64,000 nt of DNA from Dimorphilus gyrociliatus (taxonomy: Eukaryota; Annelida; Polychaeta; Dinophilidae). Position 1 is the stretch's first letter; every line of letters starts with the position of its first letter. The notes below the pieces were generated by a model, which saw only the letters and a list, made by a program, of their open reading frames with translations, searched no databases and was not told the DNA's origin. The stretch spans positions 310,001 to 374,000 of the forward strand of contig CAJFCJ010000028.1 of NCBI GenBank assembly GCA_904063045.1, written 5' to 3'. Below are positions 24,175 through 37,548 of this stretch, piece by piece. Position numbers and translations under genes: made by a program.

Positions 24175-24432
24175 AGTGTCAAAAAAGAACGATCAGAGAC
24201 AAGAGAGATCCAGCAAGAAATATCTTTGAATATCACTGTTAAATCATTAGGTAAAAGTGGATCGCCTAAAGAAAATTAAAGAAAAATCTATAATCTACAG
24301 AACATTTTCGATTTTATTCTTTTAGCCCGGTAAGATAGGGTATATTTTTTTGTTTCTATCCTCTAAAAATTTTTAATGTTATTTTATGATTTATTCGCTT
24401 TCTAAATGTTGTAGGGCGTTTATTACAAAAAA

Positions 24433-27159
24433 ATGGAATTGCGAGTAGGTAATAAGTATCGTCTGGGCAGAAAAATTGGAAGCGGATCGTTCGGAGACAT
24501 ATATCTAGGTATATTTTTGTTTACATACATTCTTTTCTTATATAAGGCAATTTTTTCATAGGCACTGACATAACCAATGCCGAGGAAGTCGCTATTAAAC
24601 TAGAATGTGTGAAAACAAAGCATCCACAATTACACATCGAAAGCAAAATATATAAAATGATGCAAGGAGGCGGTGAGTAAAAATGTTAAATGTATTCATT
24701 AGTTTCTCTTGAAGTCATTGTGAGTCACTGTAATATACTATTAAACCTTAAAATCAATCCCAATTAATAGTTTAAGATATATTTTTTCAGCTATTTTAAA
24801 CTTTAAGCAGCTTAAGTGTTAAACCTAGCTTGACATTTTGGTCAAACAAAAATTCTTCATTGTTTATTTCATACAACCTTTTTTAGAATTTATAATTTCC
24901 GCAGTCTTCTCTAGAACAGCTTTTATCAGAGTTTTCACACCTACAAACATAACATAAAGAAAACAGTATCTGTTAATAATTTTTTATGCTATTCCCTTTA
25001 GTTCAGTATTAAGTGAATTATGTTACGCTTCCAGCGTGATGATTCAGAAAAGTCGGTGGAAAGCATTTCCCCCGTTAGCAAAGTTTTACTTTTATCGTTA
25101 CTCTGTTAGCTAGCTCTCTTTGAATAAACAAGAAGACTTCTTAAAATTAGATTTCTCTACACACAATTTGTATTATCGTTTGTTCCTAAATGTGATCGTA
25201 TTACTGAGTTAACAATATGATAGCCTCTTTGTTTTAAGTTGTGTAAATAGCAGAAAGCTTGAAAGGTCGAAAAGAGCAAATATTATTGACTCTTTCGGCA
25301 AAAAATTTGTTTTCTAAAGTGAATTTTAATTGATTTTATTATTCCCTCAGTTGGAATTCCCACCATTAAATGGTGCGGAGCCGAAGGAGACTACAACGTC
25401 ATGGTTATGGAGCTACTGGGACCTAGTTTAGAAGATCTTTTTAATTTCTGCACAAGAAAATTTAGCCTGAAAACAGTACTTTTACTGGCGGACCAATTGG
25501 TAATTAGTGCTATTTTAGTGGGAAAATTTTCCCCGAAAAAAACCAAAACAGCTGACACAAATAGATTATCATGATTAGTTTAAAGCATTCATACAAGTTA
25601 CATTTTTAAATTTTGTTCACAAAATTGAAAGCAAATAATTTATATCTTTATTCCAAAAATATTTTTTCATTTGAAAAATGACAGATCCATCATATTTTAT
25701 TTTACTAAATACTAATACCTCTCAACAGATAAGTAGAATAGAATATATCCACTCGAAAAATTTCATCCATCGTGACGTTAAGCCTGACAATTTTCTGATG
25801 GGTCTTGGAAAAAAGGGTAACCTTGTGTATATTATCGATTTTGGTCTGGCAAAAAAGTATAGAGATGCCCGAACGCACCAGCATATCGCTTATAGAGAAA
25901 ACAAAAATCTCACGGGTACTGCTCGATATGCCAGCATCAACACACATTTGGGTATTGAACAAAGTCGGCGGGATGATATGGAATCGTTGGGATATGTTTT
26001 TATGTATTTTTTGAGGGGATCTCTTCCCTGGCAAGGTTTAAAGGCAGCTACAAAGAGACAAAAATATGAAAGAATTTCAGAAAAGAAAATGTCAACACCT
26101 GTGGAGGAGTTGTGTAAAAGCTTCCCAGGAGAATTTGCAACCTATTTAAATTTTTGCAGGTACAATTTGTCGTAAAGCTGGAGTTTTCCGTAATAAGATA
26201 TTTCAAATTTATATTCGATTACAGGTCATTACGATTCGATGACAAGCCAGATTACAGCTATTTACGTCAATTATTTCGAAATCTTTTCCACAGACAGGGA
26301 TTCACTTATGATTATGTATTCGATTGGAATATGTTAAAATTTGTAAGTAATCCTTAGGACTAAGAGACTAGTTTATTTTATATCGAAAGTATGAAGGCTA
26401 TCTTTTGAGCACAAAAACTTTCCCTAAAATTTTATCGTTTAACTTAAAGGAATTTTAAGCGAAATTTTAAGTCTATTTAAATTCTATCGCTCTAACAACC
26501 AATAATAAAAGTATCCACATGGAACGCCCTTTCATTGTAAGATTCTCATGTTGACTGAAACTCTGCCAACACTTCTATTCTCATGTAGGCGAAATTTTTT
26601 AAATAGTCACCCTGAACATTTAAATCACAATACCAATCATGTTTACATGTCTTCATGGATATTACGAAGGCTACGATTGTCTCTAATATTGGTTTAAAGA
26701 TCAAATTGCGAATATTTTGTAAAAAAAATTGCCTTAACGCCTAAACTAACGAACAATGGCTTCATAGTACAAGCTCTCGTAAGATCAAACAAAATATTTT
26801 GTACTGCTTAGGCCTGTTGGTAATATAAAATTTCACCAGTCCTCGACATTGACTTTTTTCAAGTTTATGTTTATTTAATTGCAATTTTACTATCCCTTAA
26901 TCGTACTTTTCAGGGCGGAAATAGCAGAGGTACAGAGAGCAGAGGAACAGAAAATAAAGGTCCTCCCGACAGAAGAACTTTTCAAAGTGGAACAAGAGCA
27001 GCTCTACCCAGCAGCGCAAGAGCGCCAATTCCTAGCAATTCCAGAACACCGATTCCCAACTATAGACCACAGTTACCTAGTGCAAGAGCGAGGCCAGAAG
27101 GAAGAGCAGTGACAAGACAACCACAAACACCCGTAAATTTCGGACAAGGTAATTTTTAA
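24433..27159 (+). CDS. CSNK1D: Casein kinase 1 delta/epsilon
   Basis: Ser/Thr kinase of the CK1 delta/epsilon (Doubletime) group, acting in the circadian clock, Wnt signalling and DNA repair. Six exons join to 376 aa: 24433-24508, 24562-24672, 25351-25499, 25729-26159, 26225-26342 and 26914-27159. A leader intron at 24330-24414 is likely. The N-terminus [20 protein letters not shown] has the glycine loop. The kinase signature is [10 protein letters not shown], followed by DFGLAKKY and the CK1-specific [15 protein letters not shown]. The short tail encoded by the last exon is rich in Arg, Ser and Pro, with near-repeats of [13 protein letters not shown], and replaces the usual regulatory tail. 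The last exon ends at GGA CAA GGT AAT TTT TAA; the GGTAA could also be a donor to a missed exon, so the C-terminus is less certain. The symbol is for the delta/epsilon group; the two vertebrate genes arose later. Confidence 0.92.
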
Positions 27160-30100
27160 GGAATTTTTAAAGAAGTACTGATTCTGTAAAACTAATCTCG
27201 GAAATGTTCTTGTATTGTATTCATTCTACATACTCACCATTTGATGTTAAGAGTTTAGAAAGACTTGGGTTTCTTGACTGTATTTTAGAATGCATTTGAA
27301 AGTAGGTCATTGATAAAATGACACTTTTATCTTAAACAGTTTTAAATATCCTTAAACATCGAAAGTATTTGGGATACTAATTTGGAAAGTATTTTTGAAG
27401 GAAACCTTTAACTTATTTTTCAGATTTACCAGTTACTAGAGATTTTTTTATTCTACTTAAAAAATTAAAAAAAGATCGTATACTTAATAAAGTGCTAGCT
27501 TATACTCAATTCGTAAAAATTTTCAAAGAGAACCAAGTAAAACAACTTAATTCGCCAAACTAGTTTATATAGCAGAGAAACAACATCAAAAATCAGAAGA
27601 GCAGTTTCTTTTTAACCACTGCAGACGGACTCCATTGTAATTCCCGATTTATTGAATTACAATGTTTTTAGACTCAATTTTTTCATCCTCAAGCTTAGTC
27701 ACTAAATCCCGATAGGTTGAACCCCCAACACGACAGTGCGGTGCTTAGGTTCCGCTAATTTAGTTTGGTGCTAAGAAAACATTTTAGGGAAATTTAATAC
27801 AGTCTGGTACTCAAGTCAACGTTCTAATATACAAAACTCTTATTACGGTGTCGTCGATTGAATATTATTTTGTCCAGAATTTTGAACTGTATTATTGGTA
27901 ACCAATTATCTCACTGGCCCGAAGTTTGTTTATATAAGAAAATAAACGGTCTCCGCGGTAAAGTACATTGTATGATATATTTTTGCATATTTTTACCAAT
28001 AAAAATAAATATGTAATAATTGTACGTGAAAGATATTATTCTGAGCAACACATTTGTTTTAGCTTGAATTAAATCAAAATCACTCAATTTCTAGATGTTT
28101 ATGCAGTATACTGCTTAAAAGGCAAAGGAAACCTTTACAAAATGAAATTACTTGGATTTGATTCAGAGTAATTTTGTGTTATTAAGCTTCCCAATGACCT
28201 AAATAAATTTAGAAAAAAACTATTAAAAGAATAAATTCATCGAACTCGTTATAATTTTAAGATTAGGTGAATAATATTAGTATACAAATGTATACAGTGT
28301 ATATATGTAAACTAGTGTACATATGTAAATGCGTATAATCTTAACGGAATAGATAGATTCTAAGGGAAATTTTGAACTGATAGCATAACAAAACGACCAA
28401 GTGTAGAATAAAGTCATTTGACTCATTTAAATGATTTGCCTAAATGCGATTACATTTAATACAGAATGATTTAAATGAATTATTCGTAATCCATCTGGCG
28501 TTGAATCATTCACTGAAATATTACTGAATTCAACTCTAGCTCTTGTCTACCTCTGTCAGAATGCATTATAATTTCCACTCATGTCTTTAATTACGAGCTT
28601 TTCCCTGAAAAAAAAGCTTAAAGATAGTTTTACTGTGATAGCTTAAGCTAACGAAAATCTGTGATTATTTGAATAGCTTCCAAAATCCATCTTTATTTCG
28701 ATTTCCCTTTCTTATCTTTATTTCTCTTCCTCTCTTGTACAAATACCCTAAATCAAAGTAAACAATACTATGTCAAAGTCGCATGAAACAATTCCCAGAT
28801 GTTAATTATACACGGAAAAGTGAACAAAGAATCCGCATTCATTCTCCCTCATGAATATGACATTTGTCATTGTTTATTGGAGGTATAGAGGATGTTAATT
28901 GCCTTTGTCTGTAGAATATTCGAGAATGACTACAAGATTCCCGCAACGAAGTTATTACTTCCGCTTTTGGTTTCCAGCGAATAGTAATAACAGAAAGGAG
29001 AATAAAAAGTGCTTTTCCGAATCTACAAGCATTGTATTAGTTTCAAAATGCTTATAAATACATTTATAAATAAATCTAAAAAACACGCTCTCCTAACCTT
29101 CGTGTAGCATAAATCAGCGTCTAAAATAGAATAGCTTATTATTATTTCTAAAATTAATAATTTTACAATATTAATTATAACATTGCGTGTCTGAAGAAAA
29201 AGAATTTATTACATATGTGCTTTTGTTGAATTTGTACAGATATGAATTCTAGGAATTTACCATTATTCCTATATTTATCTGAAATATCTATTGTTTAGTT
29301 TTTGATGATTTCTTTTCTATGTAAATATAATGGAAAATATCTTTTTTCATTTTGTTTATTTATCTTCTTCACTACGCTAAAAAAAACAGCTTTTCTCACG
29401 AACCTCTTAATATCTTTAGCAGGTTTCTAGATCCGCGTCAAATATTCTCGTCTTGCTTCCCTACTCTCCCTTTTTGTTTTTCTTCTTCTTGAGTTGTTTC
29501 ACTTCTAATAGAATCTACCAATTATTAAAATACTTTTTAAGGAACGCATAAAATAACAGACTGGAAATTTTATTTGCCTTTACCAGGTATCTTCGATTAC
29601 TTTCGGGATAAGAACAGCAGCAATTAATTATGGAATGGGTTCCTTACTATTAAAATTGGTATCGTATTTAATTATAAAGTCTGCTTTACCATACATCTTT
29701 ATTTTTTTAAAAAGGAAATAGTTAAATCTTCTCAATCATTATAAGTCTTACTGGCAGCAATGATTGCTTTATTTCATCACTTTCCTGTTGCAGGTTATCA
29801 TTCTATATCCTCTGATTATTAAATTTAACAGTTTTACTGTGGATCTTTCTACCTGAATTAGCTTTCGGCATTTATATCGAGAATGACTTTTTCCTTGGGT
29901 AGTTTTAAGACGCCCAAATTGAAATTACTCACACTTTTATTGGCCAATTCGGTATTTTTATTTTTGTTACTGACCCGAATTCTACTTTATCATTCTGTTT
30001 GCAGCTAAGGTTCAATTTAAACCATTTACGAAACATTCACTAATGTCTTAATAGTATGAACGGTTGTTAGTTGTGCTCTTGTATTCTCTTTTAGTCTGGA

Positions 30101-31332
30101 CCAATGTAGATGGCTCTTGCTATAATTTATTCATAGTTGTTCTGATTGTACAGTTTCCAGTTCGTAGTACATTAAATATTTTATATCCTTTTAAATTTAG
30201 ACTAAATGACCTTATTCATTGGTCTCTTTCAAATTCAACTTATATTTATCGTCTAGAACCTAATGCTTATTGCATGGAAATCGATTTATAAAAAAATTGA
30301 TATTGGTCTTGGTCTTCGATATACTAAAAAAAACTCTTAATGAGCTCTCAGTACTTTTGAATTTTCCTATTTTCCAATTTATGCAAATGAATATGTTAAT
30401 TATTGAATATTTTAGACAATTATTATGCTAAACAGGATCATTTCTCTTTAAATTTTATTCCTTATTTAATAACTTTTGCAAATTGGAAATTTACGTAAAA
30501 AATTAGTCCTTTTTTTTATCATTTGACTTTTTTCTTTGCAGTTTTGCTGTACAGTTGTTTTTTGTTATTTTTACTGTACATTACACTAGTTTTCCTTTTC
30601 AAGTTTCGTAAATTGACAATCTTACTAAATCAATATTGTAAAACAATATAAATAGAGAATAAATTGTTTTCTATACAACTAAGTCTCGGTGCACGTTGAA
30701 TTTGGTGCTTTCTAATTATAATAAATAATAGGCCTATTTTTAATAGGTAATAGCACTTGTATTTTATATATATATACTCTATATATATATATAGAAAGAG
30801 AGACAGAATAAAAAGATGTATGTATGTATTGTATGTTAGGTTTAACGGTGTGCATGTGATAAGAATTATGGGAGAAGAGAAGTAGAAGAGTGCAGATAAA
30901 ATTATATGTATATATATAAATTATGTTAAAAGGTGTTATCAAAGCTGACCAAAAGCTCCAGACAATAAGATATATAGAATAAAGCTTGTAGAACAGGTAA
31001 TATATAGTTTATATAATTAAAATAAATATATTAATAAATGATAATTAACAATTAATTAACAATGCAATAATAAAAAGCTATAAATTACAATCTAAAACGC
31101 TGATATAAGCGTTATATATTGGACGAAGGGACGTAGACGAAAAACTAAGCCTAGTGAATCAATCAATTTCCCACTCGAAAATCACTGACACACTTTACTT
31201 AATGACGATAGAGAAACAGGTGAGAACAGATATAATCAGTAATTTTGCATGTATTTATGATAGAACTAATGAAGGACGAAATTTTCATCACTCGTTTGTT
31301 ATTTAATCTAGTTTAGTAACATTTGCTGTAAG
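27160..31332. other. Gene-free stretch of 4.2 kb
   Basis: The longest spacer in the gene-rich part of the window. It is AT-rich, with short TA and ATGT repeats (around 28290-28340 and 30760-30920). Open frames such as 30064-30291 have no recognisable protein or splice context. The proximal part may be the CK1 3' UTR, and the distal part may be the leader and promoter of the RGS9BP-like gene. Confidence 0.65.
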
Positions 31333-32336
31333 ATGAGTATGAAAGACGCTCAAAAAATGGAGACACCTCTGCGTAAACTTTGCAGAGAAACGGCTAGACT
31401 CTCCTACCTCTCACGGGACATTGGAGGAAGCGGCGATGGTGAATATCTAAGAGATGAATTAGCCAAAACATGGGGAAGAATATGTGAAATAGCACTCAAC
31501 TCCAACTTTCTTAAAAGTTTTAAAAATTCAGACGAAAACTCGACAATTTCAATTGGAACTGCATGCCTAGAGTTCGTTATTGGAGTTATGCAAAATTCTC
31601 TTGGATTACAAACGGATTATCCACTGTTTTCAAAAAATTCCAAATTTATTAAAACTGGAATTCATGAGATTAAAAATCAACTTTACAGTATAAAACAATC
31701 AAATTCGGCAAATATACAATATCTGGACGAAAGTAAAGTTGATAAATTCACTGTTGAACAGGAAAGATTTGAATGTTTTAAAAAGTTATTAGTATTTTAT
31801 AAATAATCTCTTATCTCTTTAAATATTATTATTATTATTATTCGTCTCTCTTTATCTCCTTCTCATTCTTCTTTTTTTCCGCTCATTTATCATCCTTTAT
31901 CCTCTATTTTCTTATATTTCATTTTTTTCTAAATATATATAGAAGAGTTCAATCAACTTCAGCTCGTCTTACAGAAGTAATAACAAAATTGGATACAACA
32001 CCTTGGGCAGGTAAATAATTTGTATCAATATTTATCATATATATTTTTAAACATATTCATTAATTTCAATTTTACTCCAAAAGAAAGGGCTACAAGTTTC
32101 CAAGCAACTTCCATGACTGAATTAACAGCCGTTTCTGTTAGTAGATTATGATGAATATTCATAAGTAGTTTTGTTGTTCTTTTTCCTATTTATCTTACTC
32201 TCAATATTTTCAGGCTGTGGATAGTTCTAATCGCAGAATAAGAAACAAACACTTATTAAAAATTATCGTTCTAGGCGTTTTGACGTTAACTGGTATAGCG
32301 GCTATTGCTGGACTTTGCGCTGCCTTTTTATTATAA
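31333..32336 (+). CDS. RGS7/RGS9-binding protein-like membrane anchor
   Basis: Probable membrane anchor for R7-type RGS proteins. Four exons (31333-31784, 31943-32010, 32084-32136, 32214-32336) join in frame to 231 aa, close to the length of vertebrate RGS9BP. The N-terminal segment RDIGGSGDGEYLRDELAKTW resembles the GGSxDSxxLRxELxKT region of RGS9BP, within a helical bundle of about 150 residues. A second helical segment (ARLTEVITKLDTTPWA) and a basic stretch (RRIRNKHLLK) lead to one C-terminal transmembrane helix of about 20 residues with three residues or fewer after it. That layout is tail-anchored and SNARE-like. The exon 1 donor (GTTATT) is weak but is the only one that restores frame. 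A tail-anchored SNARE is the main alternative, but no SNARE-motif heptads with a central Gln or Arg are evident. The next gene lies 250 bp downstream on the same strand. Confidence 0.7.
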
Positions 32337-32586
32337 GTTTTCTAATTTAATATTTCATTGCTGGCAATTGAATATTAATATTTTTTCAATAATATCTCTA
32401 TTTTTAATAAAATTGCAAATATCTCTTCGATAAGAATAGGAGAAACGTCAAATATAAACGTTTCTTTTTGTCTCTTCTTTCTTCTACCATATAAGTCATA
32501 AATATACTTTTAAATATCCCGCCTTTTATAAAATGATTAAGGTGAAGGTCAATTAAACCTATAAACAAAAATCAAGGAAATTCTGC

Positions 32587-33626
32587 ATGTATCGACAACA
32601 TTATTTGTCTCTTTTCTGTCTTTTCGCTTATTTAACTATATGTTTTGGATTATGGGTAAAGACAAATGAATGTATATTGAGTAATGGTACACATCTTATA
32701 GATTTTTCGAAGTTGAAAAACATCAACCAAGAAAAAAAACCTAGGTTAATAGTTATTTTTTGACCTTTACCTACAAAAATCTAGTAAATTCCGATTATAA
32801 AAAGGATGAAAAAGTTAAAATACTTCTTTTTTTTATGAAGATATAATGTAACGAACACGACGACAAATGAGACTTTTTACTATACACCCTGCCAATCTTT
32901 CAATTTGACAAAACCTTGTCAAAATGTTCATGTGAGAATGATTAGAAATATAAATAAAACTATAATCCAAATAGATAATCTTATATAAGACGTGTCATCT
33001 TGTCTGCAACAGATGTGTGAACATAATTCATCGAAATATCAGTCCTTAGCTTCTAAAAACTACACAATACTAGAAAAAGATGGCGCCATCTTCTTAAGAT
33101 ACAAACAAGAAAATTCAAAACTTGTTCTTGTTCAATTGGAATGCGGTAAAACAGAAGAATTTAAGATTAATGATCATCCAACGGATGATAAATATGTAAG
33201 TGTTTCTTTCTCTAATCTTATCTTGTCTATTACTTGCCTATTATCTTCGAATTTATACAGGCCTTTAGTCTTTTCGGACCAACCCTATGTGCTAAGAAAT
33301 CTGAAGACAAGAACACAGGAATAAGTTTCGGAAGTGTCTTATGTATATTGTAAGTGGAATTTTATCTCAAGTCATTCAAGTTTAAAGTGTTTTTATTTTC
33401 ACTTGACAATAGATTTTTTATCGGCGTCATTATCTACTTAATTGGTGGATTTTGCTTTAAACGTTTTATTACCGGGGCCCAGGGGATTGAACAAATCCCA
33501 AATGTTGAATTTTGGAAAACTGTTCCAGGACTTGTAAGAGATGGATGCTGTTTTACTAAAGATTGTATTACGTCACGCACTTGTAATCCTTCAGTTAGGG
33601 CTTCGTCAAATTATAACCAAATATAA
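32587..33626 (+). CDS. M6PR: Cation-dependent mannose-6-phosphate receptor-like protein
   Basis: Type I membrane protein with one MRH domain, expected to carry lysosomal cargo from Golgi to endosome. Five exons (32587-32744, 32841-32931, 33013-33195, 33261-33349, 33413-33626) give 244 aa. A signal peptide (MYRQHYLSLFCLFAYLTICF) is followed by a luminal domain with six Cys (ECIL, TPCQ, KPCQ, HMCE, LECG, TLCA) and several N-x-T/S sites. One transmembrane helix (about residues 172-195) leads to a tail whose start, RFITGAQGIEQIPNVEFW, is the strongest match to vertebrate CD-MPR. The tail is Cys-rich (GCCFTKDC) and ends in YNQI, a YxxPhi-type sorting signal, in place of the acidic dileucine of vertebrate CD-MPR. 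One ligand-binding Arg position appears to be Lys, so sugar binding is uncertain. An ATG27-like role is an alternative. Confidence 0.83.
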
Positions 33627-33751
33627 AAAGAATACTATTTTTTTAAGCTTTTTGTTTTATATTTATTTTCTATATCATTTGAAAAAAGATGAAGAAGTCG
33701 ATTGATGAACAGCCGGGCTTGCCTTGAAATCAATAATTAAAATAATAAATT

Positions 33752-36700
33752 CTATAATTTCTCAGAGGGAAAAACAATTTTAAAAACATCCTCGTAATTA
33801 TCAACAAAATGTACTTCGAGGCCTTCCGTTATAAAGCTGGCAAGTTCGTTATAGTCTTTCTTATTCTCAGATGGTAAAATAATACAATCGACACCGACTC
33901 TGCGCGCCTAAATAAAAGAGAGTAAAGAGAATTTCGTCAATATCTAAAAGCTATCACAAGTACTTACAGCAATAGTTTTTTCTTTTATCCCTCCAACCGG
34001 AAGAACCTTACCAGTTAATGAAAGTTCTCCTGTCATGGCAACATTTTGTCGAATAGGGACATTCAATGATAAACTTAGCAAAGCTGTAACCATTGTTACT
34101 CCTGCAGACGGACCATCTTTAGGTGTTGCACCTTCAGGGACATGTAAATGTATATGTGATGTAGATAAAAATGAATTTTCTGGTCTATGCTTAGCAAGAA
34201 ACGAAAGTGAGTAGGTGTGAGCAATCGATGAAGACTCCTTCATTACTTCACCCAAATGGCCTGTTAGAAATAAGGTGCCTGTTGGAGCTGGAGCTGGTTT
34301 ATTTTCACTGTCATTCAGAACTTTCGCAGCAACAGAAGACTTTGAACGAGTTTCTATAAACAAAGTTGATCCACCCATGGCAGTCCAAGCCAAACCCATG
34401 ACAACTCCAGGTGGTGTATTTTCATATAATCTGTCGCTGGTAAAAATTGGTTTACCAACATAATCAGTTAGATTATTGTCATCAACTTTTATATTTCCAG
34501 TCACTTCCTTACTGACAATTTTATAAGCTGCTTTTCTTAGCATTTTTTCAATTTGTTGCTGTAGAAATCTAACACCGCTTTCTCTACAATAATTCTTTAT
34601 AAGAGTCACCAAGGCATTGTTAGAAACTTCAACTCTCTTTGAGTCTAACCCACATAATTTTTCTGCTTGGGGTAAAAGATAACGTTCTGCAATAGCTAAT
34701 TTCTCTTCGGCAACGTACCCAGAAACTTCTATCATTTCCATACGATCTCTCAGCGGAGGTGGAATCGTATCGATAACGTTTGCCGTACAAATAAATAAAA
34801 CTTTCGACAAGTCTATCGTAACATCTAAATAGTGATCTAAAAACGCTGAATTCTGTTCTGGATCCAATAATTCAAGGAGAGTTGACGCGGGATCCCCTTT
34901 TCGTCCCATTCCTATTTTGTCTACTTCATCCAGTAAAATTAAAGGATTAAGAGTCTTTGTACGCTTTAGACATTGAATAATTTTTCCTGGCATCGACGCT
35001 ACATACGTTCTTCTGTGTCCTTTTATCTCACTTACGTCGTCAAGTCCACCAACGCTAAATCTAAAATACTATAATCAAAACAATTAAAAACGATCCCACA
35101 TCTAAGATTATCTTTAAATTGAAATGATTAAAATTAATTACCTCTCTATTTAAAGCTCTAGCAATAGAACGAGCAATGCTGGTCTTGCCTACTCCGGGTG
35201 GACCATGGAAGCAGAGAATTTTCCCTTGCGTTGAGCCTTTTAAATTGCTCACTGCTATAAATTCTAAAATACGATTTTTTACATCATCCAATCCATAGTG
35301 ATCTTCTTGTAATATATTTCTCGCTCTATCTAAATCAAGATTTTCTTCAGTGAATTTTCCCCATGGAATAGTCGTTAACCAATCTAAATAATTTCTTGTA
35401 GTTCTAAAATTAAATAAAACAAAAAAATAACAATTATAAAGAATTGATTAATCATTAAGTTAATATGCTAATATCTTATTAAGACTTACGTGTATTCAGC
35501 TGAATGATTTTCTAAATATCCCATTTTTTGAATTTCTTCATCTACTACTTCTTGTACATTTTCAGGAACGATAAGATCCTATTGTTTTATTCAATTAACT
35601 ATGTAAATTTTATTGAACAATATTGTAAACAGACGCTAAATACCTTAAGTCTTGCTTTGAATTTTTCGATAAGATCATCCTTATCTTCTTTAACAATTCC
35701 TAATTCTTTTTTTATATGCTGTAATTGCTGTTTCAACATATGTTTTCTGTGTTCTTTTGATAGTTTGTCTTCAACCTATTCGCAGTAATTCAAGAACAGA
35801 AATACTATATATACTCTTCATGTTGATGTTACAATATGAATATATTAGACATATTTTATTACCTCTTTGCCTATTTTCTGTTGTAATTTACTTAGCTCAT
35901 GCTCTTTTTTTAGTAAGTCTAGTGTAAGTTTTAGTCGTTTTAGAACATCTTTCTCTTCTAAGACTTCTTGCATTTCAGATGGATTAGCAGAAGTTAAGGA
36001 TACACCTAAAACCAAGATTTTCACTTTATTACAAATCAAGACTTATTCTATAAATCTAACCAAGATCGCATATATATACTGGATTGTCAATGACTCGACC
36101 AGCTCCCTGAAGTAAATGTGCAACTGTCTCCCTATGTAATGGATTCATTCCAATAATATCTCTGATAGTTTTGACAACCTCAGCAGTTACAGCCTAAAAG
36201 AGTTGTAAATTTATGATTTATAATATATAAGAAAACGTTATTTATCAACCTTAAATTCATCATTTTGTTTAAACGGCAGTTCTTTAACGTTTTTCACTTC
36301 GACCATCATTATTCCACTGGGAGGAGAAATTGGGGTTTGAGCTGTATGCTCTTCTGTTGCCTCGTTTACATCGTTTTCCGATTCCTTCGCCAAATCTGTT
36401 TCGGCATCAGCATACTGGTTCGTGTTCTTCTCCAAATCATCAACAGGGATACTATCGGTAGACTCTTGAGAAGTTTCTGAAGGTGTATCTGAAGTAACCG
36501 CTGCGGATTTTGCATCGGTGTCCCCAGTAGAAGGTTCTACGATCTTTTTCCTTAGTCTGCGACGACCTTTGACTTCCTCTTAAAATGCAAAGTAAAAATT
36601 ATTCTAAATGCTAAAAATAACCATCTGAAGCTTACCAGTAGGGAAGGGGAGAACTTTTTGTATATAGATTCTAGATAACAAAGACAAGTTACTATGACGC

Positions 36701-37548
36701 AATAGCTTGCAAGAATAACTTAACCTTACCTTTTTTCACCTTGAATGATCATCCTCATGAATTCCTTATGTTCCTCAATTTCATGGATTTTAACAAAAAT
36801 TCCAGTGTTATAAATTTCATCGATTGACTTAACAATATCCGAAGCGTTACTGTTATAAAAATATTTAGGATATGCCTAACAAAAATGTGTACACTACAAA
36901 CTTTTCGTCCTTTCTTAAAAATATACCCGCATATGGCCTGTTCATTTTCATCTTCATTCGAATCAAATTCATGAGGTTTCGATCTGTAATCTTTAGTAGT
37001 AATTACCAAATAGAATCTTATTAATTGTTGAAATAGCTAACCTCAACCATTTTGATAAATTGAGGAAACACTGGGTTTTTATTTATTGCAACTAGAGGAA
37101 CTTCTGGAATTTCAGGTACTGCAGTTGGGCTTAAGCCTCCTTCTTTAGCTTCTATTCGTACAGGCTCTTCATCAACTTTAGGATTTTCCTCTGGAGGAGG
37201 AACTTTACCATCTCCTGAACTTGCTTGACTAGAAAATAGTCGGCTACCCCGAGCTACTACATTATTTGTAGTTATTCGTTGGGCTCTTAAAATATGACAA
37301 TTGCGTGACTGAATTCTAGAAAAAGAATTCAAATTAAGCTGTCTTTTAGTAGAGAACCTTTGATTCGTGTGTTTATAATTGCGAAATAGTTTGCTAAAAT
37401 CATCGGTGACTTCTTTATTATTCTTTGAAAGTGTTGAAAGTTCAAATTTTTTCACTTTCCAGTTGTTGATTGCTATTCGAGAATTGATAGATTTCTTTAA
37501 AGTTTGTGATAATAAACTTGCACCGCACACTCTCATGGAGAACGCCAT
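33752..37548 (-). CDS. LONP1: Lon protease homolog, mitochondrial
   Basis: ATP-dependent protease of the mitochondrial matrix that removes damaged proteins and binds mtDNA. About a dozen exons on the minus strand run from ATG 37548 to a stop at 33752, giving roughly 950 aa, the usual size. The N-terminus [20 protein letters not shown] is basic and hydroxylated, like a matrix presequence. The LON N-domain ([13 protein letters not shown]) and a variable charged insert come next, then the coiled linker [11 protein letters not shown]. The AAA+ module has Walker [10 protein letters not shown], Walker [12 protein letters not shown] and the sensor region [12 protein letters not shown]. The protease domain has catalytic Ser in [11 protein letters not shown] and catalytic Lys in GGIKEKT. 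An exon of only about 36 nt near 36640 is needed to keep frame. It is head-to-head with NPLOC4 and only 125 bp from the M6PR-like stop codon. Confidence 0.95.

Noticed and set aside
30064-30291. 75-codon frame in the 4-kb spacer
   Set aside because: Low-complexity, AT-driven hydrophobic sequence with no splice partners or homology.
31333-33626. Operon of the RGS9BP-like and M6PR-like genes
   Set aside because: They are on the same strand 250 bp apart, but no trans-splicing evidence can be seen and the functions are unrelated.
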